A stretch of 64,000 nucleotides of DNA from Myxococcus sp. (GTDB taxonomy: Bacteria > Myxococcota > Myxococcia > Myxococcales > Myxococcaceae): positions 17,122 to 81,121 of the forward strand of contig JACSRE010000381.1 of the NCBI GenBank assembly GCA_014879945.1, given 5' to 3'. Position 1 is the first letter of the stretch. Each line of letters opens with the position of its first letter. The notes under the pieces are model-generated. The model did not search any database. It had not been told where the DNA came from and saw only the letters and a program-made list of their open reading frames with translations. Positions 56,764-64,000 of this stretch are shown here, piece by piece. The translations under genes and the position numbers were made by a program.

Positions 56764-58442
56764 GGCGAGCCGTCGTCGCGTCGGTGCTGGCCTCGTTGTG
56801 CGCCTGCCCCGCCCCGCTTCGCCGGCCCGCCTCGCCCGACGTGGTGCTGACCGGCTCCATCTCGTGGGGTGGCTTCAGCCGGCGCGCCGAGCCGCTCGGC
56901 GGCGTCGCGGTCACCCTGTGGAGCGGCGCCACCCCGAAGCGCGCCACCTCGACCGCTGACGGGGCGTGGAGGCTCTCGACGCCGGCGAGCGAGCCAGCGG
57001 CGGCCACCTTGAGCGCGTGGGCCACCGGGTTTGCGCCGCACGTCCGGTCGCTCCGCGTCGGCGCCAGCACCGAGCTGCAGCTGTCGTTCGCGCTCGAGCC
57101 CCTCGAGCCCCTCGACTGCGTCGACACCGCCTGCACCGACCGCCTGGGCGCGCTGCGCTGGGACGACGCGCCCTCGGGCGTGAGCGCCGGCGGGGTCCTC
57201 CTCGACGAGGCCGACGCGCCCTTCATCCCCGGCGCGGACGCGCTGCTCACCGCCGCCGCCGTCGAGCTCGACGCTGGCACCGCGCCGCTCTCGGGCCAGC
57301 TCCGGCTGCGCGTGCCCCGGAGCACCTGGCGCTCCGTCGTTGACGCCCGGCCCGGCAGCGGCGCCATCGAGGTCTCGACCGGCACCCTCACCGCCGACGA
57401 CCGCGCCTGGCAGCCAGCGCGCGAGGCGACGCTCACCACCGAGGCTGGGCTGCCCATCGCCGAGGCCCAGCTCGACGCCATTCGCGCGGGCACCTTCGCC
57501 CCCGGCGTCACCGCCACCGTCGCGCCCATCGCGCGCGGCCTCATCGGCGTCTTCGGCGCGCCCGTCGAGCGCGGCTGCGTCGAGGGCACGCTCCTCATCG
57601 ACGGCGCCCCCGCGGCCGGGCTCACCGTCTTTCCCTTCGATGGCCAGCCCGCAGCCTCGAGCGCCACCGGCGCGGTGTGCTTCGAGGCGCCGCGCGCGCC
57701 CGAGCCCCAGCCCGCGCGCACCCAGTACGCCGGCGTCGTCTACGCCTCGACGACGGTGCCCTCGCCGACCGAGGCCGGCACCTGCGGCTCGAACCTCTGC
57801 AGGCCGCTGGGCACCCTCGCGGTGAGGAGCGAGACGGTGGCGACGGTGGCCCCCTGCCCGGTGTCGGTGCGGGTCATCGACGAGGCGGCCCAGCCGGTCG
57901 CGGGCGCCGTCGTCATCGGCATGGACGACGGGCTGACGCAGGCCGCGTTCGCCGCCATCTGCGGGAAGATGGGCACCCGCTGCACCCTGACGGGCGCGAC
58001 CGACGCGGCGGGCGTCACCTCGTTGGTGGTGCCGGTGCTGACGGGGCTCGAGCTCTCGGTGAAGGCCGACTCCATGGTGGGCTCCCGACGCGGCCGCGCG
58101 CGGCTCCTCACCTGCCCACGAGACGCCGTCACCCTCACCGCCGACCGGGGCCGTGACGTGTTGGCCATCGAGGCGGCCTTCTCGCAATCGACCATCAGCT
58201 GGTCTCCGGCCCAGGCCGCGTTTCAGCTGTTGGTGGAGCGCGACGGCGGCGTGGCGTGGAGCGTGCGCTCGACCGCCGGCTTCGGCCCGCCCGTCACCTT
58301 CGGCCAGGCGCCGCCGGGCGCGAGCGTGGTGGTGGCGCCCCAGGGCGCGCCCACGGTGGACGACGTGGTGAAGCTCTCGTTCGACGGCGTGCGGCCGTCG
58401 GGCGTCGTGGTGTCAGGCTCGGCCGGCGCGACGCGCGAGTGA
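56760..58442 (+). CDS. Secreted lipoprotein with carboxypeptidase-regulatory-like repeats
   Basis: GTG start overlapping upstream stop; VLASLCAC; GGVAVTLWSGATPKRATSTADGAWRLSTPAS. Confidence 0.65.
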   Translation: MRRAVVASVLASLCACPAPLRRPASPDVVLTGSISWGGFSRRAEPLGGVAVTLWSGATPKRATSTADGAWRLSTPASEPAAATLSAWATGFAPHVRSLRVGASTELQLSFALEPLEPLDCVDTACTDRLGALRWDDAPSGVSAGGVLLDEADAPFIPGADALLTAAAVELDAGTAPLSGQLRLRVPRSTWRSVVDARPGSGAIEVSTGTLTADDRAWQPAREATLTTEAGLPIAEAQLDAIRAGTFAPGVTATVAPIARGLIGVFGAPVERGCVEGTLLIDGAPAAGLTVFPFDGQPAASSATGAVCFEAPRAPEPQPARTQYAGVVYASTTVPSPTEAGTCGSNLCRPLGTLAVRSETVATVAPCPVSVRVIDEAAQPVAGAVVIGMDDGLTQAAFAAICGKMGTRCTLTGATDAAGVTSLVVPVLTGLELSVKADSMVGSRRGRARLLTCPRDAVTLTADRGRDVLAIEAAFSQSTISWSPAQAAFQLLVERDGGVAWSVRSTAGFGPPVTFGQAPPGASVVVAPQGAPTVDDVVKLSFDGVRPSGVVVSGSAGATRE

Positions 58443-58444
58443 CG

Positions 58445-59239
58445 TCAGCGGCCCAGGTGGCGGCGCCACTCGTCGATGGCCTCTTTGGCGTCTTGCAGGC
58501 TGACGCCGGTCTTCGCGCGGTAGAGCTTGATGGCCTCGATGACGTTGCCCTTGCGAATGGCGGCGACGATCTGCGGGTCGGTCACCGTGTCGCTGGCCAC
58601 CTGCGCGACGACCTGCGCCACCTTCTCGTTCCGGCCAGACCGCTCTCGCCACGCAGTGAGGGCGGCCTTGGCCTCCTCGAGGCCCACGCCGTGCTCGTCG
58701 CGGTAGCGCTTGATGGCGGCGATGAAGTGCCCCTGCTCCAACAGCCGCACCAGCTCGGCGTCACCGGCGACGGCTGAGGCCGCGTCAGCCACCACCTTCG
58801 CGGCCTGCGTCTTCCGGGGCTTCGCGGCGGGCAGCGGCGGCGGCGCGGGCTGGAAGGCGGTGAAGACCGGCGCCGCAGGCGCCACGGGCGCGGGCGACGC
58901 AGCGGGCGCAGGCGCCGGCGCGGCCCCAGAGGACGAGGCCGTGGCCGTGGGGACCACCGGAGCCACGAAGAGCGACGACGCTGGCGCCAGCACGCGGTCT
59001 CCCCACCCCAGGGGAATCGCCGGCGTCTGGCTCATGGGCGCCAACGGGGGCGGCACCTTCGGGTACCGCTCCTCGCGCTTCGACAGGTCGGGGTGCTCGT
59101 GCCCCCTTCGTTCGCGCCGCGGCCGCGTGCTGTGCGCCTCGGGCAGGCCGGTGACCGAGACCTGCATGAAGGACGACAGCGCCACCAGGCCGAGCAGCGC
59201 GCCCACCAACGCTCCGAGCACCAACAGGAGGATCAGCAT
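58445..59239 (-). CDS. Membrane-anchored protein with two L7/L12-C-terminal-like repeats
   Basis: N-terminal TM, Pro/Ala-rich linker, GHFIAAIKRYRDEHGVGLEEAKAAL and GNVIEAIKLYRAKTGVSLQDAKEAI. Confidence 0.8.
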   Translation of the reverse strand: MLILLLVLGALVGALLGLVALSSFMQVSVTGLPEAHSTRPRRERRGHEHPDLSKREERYPKVPPPLAPMSQTPAIPLGWGDRVLAPASSLFVAPVVPTATASSSGAAPAPAPAASPAPVAPAAPVFTAFQPAPPPLPAAKPRKTQAAKVVADAASAVAGDAELVRLLEQGHFIAAIKRYRDEHGVGLEEAKAALTAWRERSGRNEKVAQVVAQVASDTVTDPQIVAAIRKGNVIEAIKLYRAKTGVSLQDAKEAIDEWRRHLGR

Positions 59240-59252
59240 GACGCGAGGGTAG

Positions 59253-59747
59253 TCACGACTTCATCGAATCTCGGAGCGATTCGATGGCGTCTTTCGACTC
59301 CTTGAGGCCCAGGCCGGTCAGCTCGCGGTAGCGCTTGATGGCGTCGATGAGGCGGCCGCTCGAGAGGTGGCGGCGCAGCTCCGCGTCGTCGATGGCCAGC
59401 TCGGCGGTGATGCGGCGCGGCGCGGGCGGAGCGACCTGTGGAGCCGTTCGCCCGTCCTCGAGGGCGTCGACGGCCTCCTTCGCCTCCTTGAGGCTGACGC
59501 CGGTCTGGTCCCGGTAGCGCTTGATCGCTTCGATCTTCCGGCCCTCACGCACCAGCGCTGCCACGCCCTCGACCTGGTCGGCGGGCCTCGCGACCTGCGG
59601 CGCCAAAGCCTTCACCGCGCCTGCGGGGGGCGGACGCGGCGCGTCGATGACCTCGACCCGGTTCTTCGCGGCGAGGAGCAGCACCACCGCCAGGACGATG
59701 ACGGCGACCACGCCTCCGATGACCACCACCGTCATGCTGCGCAGCAT
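59253..59747 (-). CDS. Membrane-anchored protein with two L7/L12-C-terminal-like repeats (paralog)
   Basis: N-terminal TM; GRKIEAIKRYRDQTGVSLKEAKEAV and GRLIDAIKRYRELTGLGLKESKDAI. Confidence 0.8.
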   Translation of the reverse strand: MLRSMTVVVIGGVVAVIVLAVVLLLAAKNRVEVIDAPRPPPAGAVKALAPQVARPADQVEGVAALVREGRKIEAIKRYRDQTGVSLKEAKEAVDALEDGRTAPQVAPPAPRRITAELAIDDAELRRHLSSGRLIDAIKRYRELTGLGLKESKDAIESLRDSMKS

Positions 59748-59850
59748 GCCAGAGCCGGCGTGCGGCGTGTCACCGCCCCGAGGATCTTCACCGCCCCCGG
59801 CAGCGCTGCCCGCCACCACCATCGACGGCGCCGCGCCCCGACATGAAGAC

Positions 59851-59880
59851 GCCGTCGGCTCCACGAGGAGAACCGACGGC
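59851..59880 (-). terminator. Terminator-like hairpin after fadA
   Basis: GCCGTCGG-CTCC-acga-GGAG-aa-CCGACGGC followed on the minus strand by GTCTTC. Confidence 0.6.
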
Positions 59881-59905
59881 GCGGGGCTCGAGGCGACGAC
59901 GACGC

Positions 59906-61075
59906 TCAGGCCGCTTCGATGAGGGCCGCGGCGCCCATGCCGCCACCGATGCACATGGTGACGATGCCGCGCTTGCCGCCACGGCGCTTCAGCTCACGCA
60001 GCAGCGTGCCCACCATGCGGGTGCCCGAGACGCCCAGCGGGTGGCCCATCGAGATGGCGCCGCCGTTGACGTTCACCTTGTCGGCCGGCAGCCCCAGCTC
60101 GCGCATGCAGTACAGGCCCTGCGCGGCGAAGGCCTCGTTGAGCTCGAAGAGGTCGATGTCCTTCACGGTGAGCTTGTTGCGCTCCAGCAGCTTGCGCACC
60201 GCGGGCACCGGGCCGATGCCCATGATGTCGGGCGGCACGCCGGCCACCGCGTAGTCGATGAAGTAGCCCAGCGGCTTGACGCCCAGCTCCTTCGCCTTCG
60301 CCTCGCTCATCACCACCGCCGCGGCCGCGCCGTCGGTCAGCGGAGACGCGTTGCCAGCCGTCACCGTGCCCTTGGCGTCGAAGGCCGGCTTGAGCTTCTG
60401 GAGCCCCTCGAGCGTCGTCTCGGGCCGCAGAATAGTGTCGTCCGAGATGAGGGCCGTCTTCGCCTGGCCGTTCTCGTCGAACCACTTCGCGGTGATGGGG
60501 GCGATCTCGTCTTTGAACCTGCCGGCCTCACGCGCGGCGCCGGCGCGCTTCTGCGACTCGGCGGCGAACGCGTCCTGGTCGGCGCGGCTGACGTTCCACT
60601 TCGCGGCCACCTTCTCGGCGGTGGCGCCCATGGTCGTGTAGACCTCGGGGAACTTCTCCATCAGCTCGGGGTTGGCCGACACCTTGTTGCCGCCCATGGG
60701 CACCTGGGTCATCGTCTCGGTGCCTCCGGCGATGGCCACCTGGTAGTGGCCGGCCTGAATGCCCGCGGCGACCTGCGCGATGGACTGCACGCCCGACGCG
60801 CAGAAACGGTTGATGGTCATGCCCGGCACCGTGTCGGGCAGCCCGGCCAGGAGCGACGCGATGCGCGCCACGTTCATGCCCTGCTCGGCCTCGGGCATGG
60901 CGCAGCCCATCACCACGTCTTCGATCTGCTCCTTCTTGAGGCCGGGCACGCGCTCGATGGCCGCGCTGATGACGTGCGCGGCCATGGTGTCGGGGCGGGT
61001 GTCTTTGAGCTCGCCCTTGTGGGCGCGGGTGAACGGCGTGCGGGCGGTGCTGGCGATGACGACTCTCTCAGCCAT
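59906..61075 (-). CDS. fadA: Acetyl-CoA C-acyltransferase (thiolase)
   Basis: NRFCASGVQSIAQVAAGI; GGTETMTQVPMGG; NVNGGAISMGHPLGVSGTRM; CIGGGMGAAALIE. Confidence 0.97.
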   Translation of the reverse strand: MAERVVIASTARTPFTRAHKGELKDTRPDTMAAHVISAAIERVPGLKKEQIEDVVMGCAMPEAEQGMNVARIASLLAGLPDTVPGMTINRFCASGVQSIAQVAAGIQAGHYQVAIAGGTETMTQVPMGGNKVSANPELMEKFPEVYTTMGATAEKVAAKWNVSRADQDAFAAESQKRAGAAREAGRFKDEIAPITAKWFDENGQAKTALISDDTILRPETTLEGLQKLKPAFDAKGTVTAGNASPLTDGAAAAVVMSEAKAKELGVKPLGYFIDYAVAGVPPDIMGIGPVPAVRKLLERNKLTVKDIDLFELNEAFAAQGLYCMRELGLPADKVNVNGGAISMGHPLGVSGTRMVGTLLRELKRRGGKRGIVTMCIGGGMGAAALIEAA

Positions 61076-61138
61076 GGCGTGTCTCCTGAGTTCGTACGGC
61101 TTCAAAGGTAGTGAAAGGTGACGTGAGTGCAGCGGCTG

Positions 61139-61163
61139 GCGCCTGCCCGTTCGGCAAGCGCCG
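61139..61163. repeat. Intercistronic stem-loop between fadB and fadA
   Basis: GGCGCCTGCC-CGTTC-GGCAAGCGCC, 9/10 paired, 6 bp past the fadB stop. Confidence 0.5.
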
Positions 61164-61169
61164 GCGTCA

Positions 61170-63557
61170 TCAGTTCCGCAGCGGCTTGCCCTTGGTGAGC
61201 ATGTGCTCGATGCGGGCCTGGGTCTTCTCTTCGCCGCAGAGCGAGAGGAAGGCCTCGAGCTCGAGCTCGAGCAGCCGCGCCTCGGTGGTGGCGACCGACG
61301 CCGAGGTGTCGCCCCCGGTGAGCACCGTCGCGAGCTTCTTGCCAATGGTGCGGTCGTGCTCGCTGATCTGATGGTTGAGCTGCATGTCGTACAGCATCAT
61401 GTCGATGGTGGCGGCGCCGCTGCGGCCGGGGAGGAAGAACGTCGCCGGGCGCGGCGGGCGGAAGCCGCCGTTGGCCATGCCGAGCGCGACGGCCTTGGCG
61501 TCGGCGAGCTGGTGGTCGCGCGACATCGAGATGCCGTCTTGCGGGTTCATGAAGCCGGCCTCTTTGGCCTCTTCGCCGCTGGTGGCCACCTTGGCGGTGC
61601 CGATGGCGAGGAAGGCCTTCTTGAGGAAGGGCAGCGCGTCCATGTCCTTCGAGCCGACGTGCAGGCCGTACAGGTTGCGGAGCATCTGCAGGTTGCCGCC
61701 GCCGCCGGGGATGAGGCCCACGCCGACCTCGACCAGGCCCATGTACGTCTCGGCCGCGGCCTGCACGAAGTTGCCCGCCATGGTGAGCTCGGCGCCGCCG
61801 CCGAGGGTGAGCGCGAACGGCGCGGTCACCACCGGAATCGACGAGTAGCGCAGCCGCTGGTTGGCCTGCTGGAAGCCGCCGACGAGCTTGCGCACGTCTT
61901 CCCACTGGTTGTCCTTGATGGCCCACAGCAGCATGGCGATGTTGGCGCCGGCCGAGAAGTTCGCGCCGTCGTTGCCGATGACGATGCCCTTCCAGTCCTT
62001 CTCGGCGACGTCCACGGCCTTGTTCATCATCTCGATGATCAGCGTGTCGATGCTGTTCATCTTGGTGTGCAGCTCGAGCTGCAGAATGCCGTCGCCCATG
62101 TCCCACAGGGTGGCCGACTCGTTGCCGTCGACCTTCTTGTTGCCGCGCTTGAGCAGCTCGACCGAGATCTGCCGGGCGATGCGGTCGACCGGCTTCGAGG
62201 CCTTCGCCTTCACGTCCCAGTAGGTGTCGTTGAGCCCGTCGCGCGCGTAGAAGCTGGTGCGGCCGGCCTTGAGCATCTCGTCCACCCAGGGGGCCACGGC
62301 GATGCCGAGCTCCTTCATGCGCTTGACGCCCTTCTCGACGCCGTACGCGTCCCACGTCTCGAACGGCCCGAGGTCCCACGCGAAGCCCCAGCGCATGCCG
62401 CGGTCGATGTTGACGTAGTCGTCGGCGATCTCACCGAGCCGACGCGAGGCGTAGGCGAGCGTGTCGAGCGTCACCTGCTCGGCGAACTTCGCGGCCTTGT
62501 CGGAGCCGTTCATCACGGTGCGAATGCGCTCGGGCAGCTCCTCGACGTCCTTCGCGGCGCCGAGCGACTCGAAGCGCACCTTGGCCTGCGCGCGGTACTC
62601 GAGCGTCTTGAGGTCGAGCACGAGGATCTCTTTCTCGCCGCCGTCGCCCTTGCTCTTCTTGTAGAAGCCGCCGCCCGTCTTGTCGCCGAGCATCTTCTTC
62701 TCGATCATCTTCTCGAGGAAGGCGGGCGCCTTGAACGTCTCGCGGGCCTCGTCGCCGGGCAGCGAGTCGTAGCAGTTCTTCGTCACGTGGAAGAACGTGT
62801 CGAGGCCCACCAGGTCGGCCGTGCGGAACACCGCCGACGAGGGGCGGCCCATGGCGGGCCCGAAGATCTTGTCGATCTCTTCGATCGACAGGCCGTGCTG
62901 CTCCATCAGCTGGAGCGTGCGCATCATCCCGTAGGTGCCGATGCGGTTGGCGATGAAGTTGGTGGTGTCCTTGCCGTAGACGATGCCCTTGCCGAGGGTG
63001 CGCTCACCGAACTCGTGCACCCGCTTCATGATCGCCGGGTCGGTCTTCTCGCCCGCGACGAGCTCGAGCAGCTTCATGTAGCGAACGGGGTTGAAGAAGT
63101 GCGTCACCAGGAAGCGCTTCTTGAAGTCGTCGGCGGTGCCGTCGACCATGCCCTTGATGCTCATGCCCGAGGTGTTCGAGCTGACGATGCAGTCGGCGTG
63201 CACGAGCTTCTCGAGTTTGCGGAACAGATCGTTCTTGAGCTTGAGGTCTTCCTTGATGACCTCGACGACCCAGTCGCACTCCTTCAGGCGCGAGAGGTCG
63301 TCTTCGAAGTTGCCCACCTCGATGAGCGCGAGCGCCTTCTGCGACATCAACGGCGCGGGGCGCTGCTTGACCAGGTTGGCCATCGCCGAGAGCGCGAACT
63401 TGTTCCGGAAGGCCTTGGAGTCGGGCTTGTCGGTCGGCTCGGCCCTGGGGGGCACGATGTCGAGCATCAGGACGGGAATGCCGGCGTTGGCCAGGTGTGC
63501 GGCGATGCCGCTGCCCATCACGCCAGCGCCGAGGACGGCGACCTTGCGGATCTTCAT
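61170..63557 (-). CDS. fadB: 3-hydroxyacyl-CoA dehydrogenase / enoyl-CoA hydratase
   Basis: MKIRKVAVLGAGVMGSGIAAHLANAGIPV; HFFNPVRYMKLLELV; ANRIGTYGMM; C-terminal crotonase-type GIVIGNDGANFSAGANI. Confidence 0.95.
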   Translation of the reverse strand: MKIRKVAVLGAGVMGSGIAAHLANAGIPVLMLDIVPPRAEPTDKPDSKAFRNKFALSAMANLVKQRPAPLMSQKALALIEVGNFEDDLSRLKECDWVVEVIKEDLKLKNDLFRKLEKLVHADCIVSSNTSGMSIKGMVDGTADDFKKRFLVTHFFNPVRYMKLLELVAGEKTDPAIMKRVHEFGERTLGKGIVYGKDTTNFIANRIGTYGMMRTLQLMEQHGLSIEEIDKIFGPAMGRPSSAVFRTADLVGLDTFFHVTKNCYDSLPGDEARETFKAPAFLEKMIEKKMLGDKTGGGFYKKSKGDGGEKEILVLDLKTLEYRAQAKVRFESLGAAKDVEELPERIRTVMNGSDKAAKFAEQVTLDTLAYASRRLGEIADDYVNIDRGMRWGFAWDLGPFETWDAYGVEKGVKRMKELGIAVAPWVDEMLKAGRTSFYARDGLNDTYWDVKAKASKPVDRIARQISVELLKRGNKKVDGNESATLWDMGDGILQLELHTKMNSIDTLIIEMMNKAVDVAEKDWKGIVIGNDGANFSAGANIAMLLWAIKDNQWEDVRKLVGGFQQANQRLRYSSIPVVTAPFALTLGGGAELTMAGNFVQAAAETYMGLVEVGVGLIPGGGGNLQMLRNLYGLHVGSKDMDALPFLKKAFLAIGTAKVATSGEEAKEAGFMNPQDGISMSRDHQLADAKAVALGMANGGFRPPRPATFFLPGRSGAATIDMMLYDMQLNHQISEHDRTIGKKLATVLTGGDTSASVATTEARLLELELEAFLSLCGEEKTQARIEHMLTKGKPLRN

Positions 63558-63644
63558 GAACGCTCCAGGGGAAGAGGAGAAAGACTGCGAAGCGGCGCGA
63601 TCCATAGCGCAGCGCATCAGAGACGGCAGACAAATCGAGCGAGA

Positions 63645-63659
63645 GTCTCCAGTGGAGAC
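63645..63659. promoter_or_regulatory. Palindrome upstream of fadB, candidate operator
   Basis: GTCTCC AGT GGAGAC in the fadB/63814 divergent intergenic region. Confidence 0.4.
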
Positions 63660-63813
63660 ACCAACCCCCCGGGAACAGGTGGCGCGCCCTCGCCGTGTCT
63701 CGAACGTCACTCCCGCTGCGGCGCGCCGAGACAATCTGGCAGCGCCCCGGAACGCAGCCGCGCCACCTCACGAGGGGCGGGCTGATGGCACGGCCGCTGC
63801 TGAGGCGCCCGCC

Positions 63814-64000
63814 ATGACCCTCACTCGAATCACCGTCGCCGTGCTCGTCGTCATCGCCACCACGTCGCTCGCTGAAGAGCAGGAGCCCCTCACCGCGCCG
63901 ACCTGGTCCCTGGGCGCGGGGCTCTCGTTGGCCTTCGGAGGGACTTTCGGTCCCGGTGCGATGCTCGGCGGCCTCGGCGGCCTCGGCGGCGCGACGCCGG
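63814..64000 (+). CDS. Secreted/membrane hypothetical protein, truncated by window end
   Basis: MTLTRITVAVLVVIATTSLAEEQEP signal-peptide-like start; reading frame open to 64000. Confidence 0.5.
   Translation, partial: MTLTRITVAVLVVIATTSLAEEQEPLTAPTWSLGAGLSLAFGGTFGPGAMLGGLGGLGGATP

Noticed and set aside
61203-63785. 860-aa plus-strand ORF
   Set aside because: Antisense to fadB; shadow ORF composition.
1-64000. tRNA, rRNA or defence system
   Set aside because: No tRNA-like cloverleaf, rRNA segments, nuclease/restriction or toxin-antitoxin signatures were recognised; intergenic gaps are mostly too short.

Overview
The window is a high-GC, densely coding bacterial chromosome segment. Gene content (alternative complex III, FHA/sigma54 activators beside Ser/Thr kinases, DAG-rich lipoproteins) looks like a myxobacterium or relative. 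No rRNA, tRNA, CRISPR array or intact mobile element was recognised. Main blocks: (1) 0-9 kb housekeeping and miscellaneous genes (transaldolase, sulfatase-fold membrane enzyme, YceI, B12-radical SAM, PhnA-like, CapA-like). (2) 9.2-25 kb respiratory super-cluster on the minus strand: alternative complex III (actABCDEF), aa3-type oxidase subunits, a 38-aa single-TM ORF missing from the ORF track, cytochromes c, and a SCO-cytochrome c-YHS fusion. (3) 25-28.8 kb desaturase with divergent FabR/DesT-like regulator, GNAT-like protein and a YkgJ-like protein. (4) 28.8-42.2 kb NAD synthetase and a nearly complete heme biosynthesis locus (hemN, B, D, E, A, C, L, H, F, J) with a two-component system embedded in a translationally coupled run. 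(5) 42-59.7 kb accessory and regulatory genes: orphan FecCD permease, thioredoxin, STPK plus FHA-sigma54 activator pair, DAG-repeat lipoprotein, DUF1508 lipoprotein facing a sigma54 activator with a recognisable -24/-12 promoter and palindrome, ECF sigma fused to a zinc-finger domain, and two adjacent membrane-anchored proteins carrying L7/L12-like repeats. (6) 59.9-63.6 kb fadBA beta-oxidation operon. The best candidates for undescribed biology are the L7/L12-like membrane protein pair, the SCO-cytc-YHS fusion, the DUF1508/sigma54 module, the hem-embedded two-component system, and the motif shared upstream of both respiratory operons. All calls come from reading the sequence; no database search was run.
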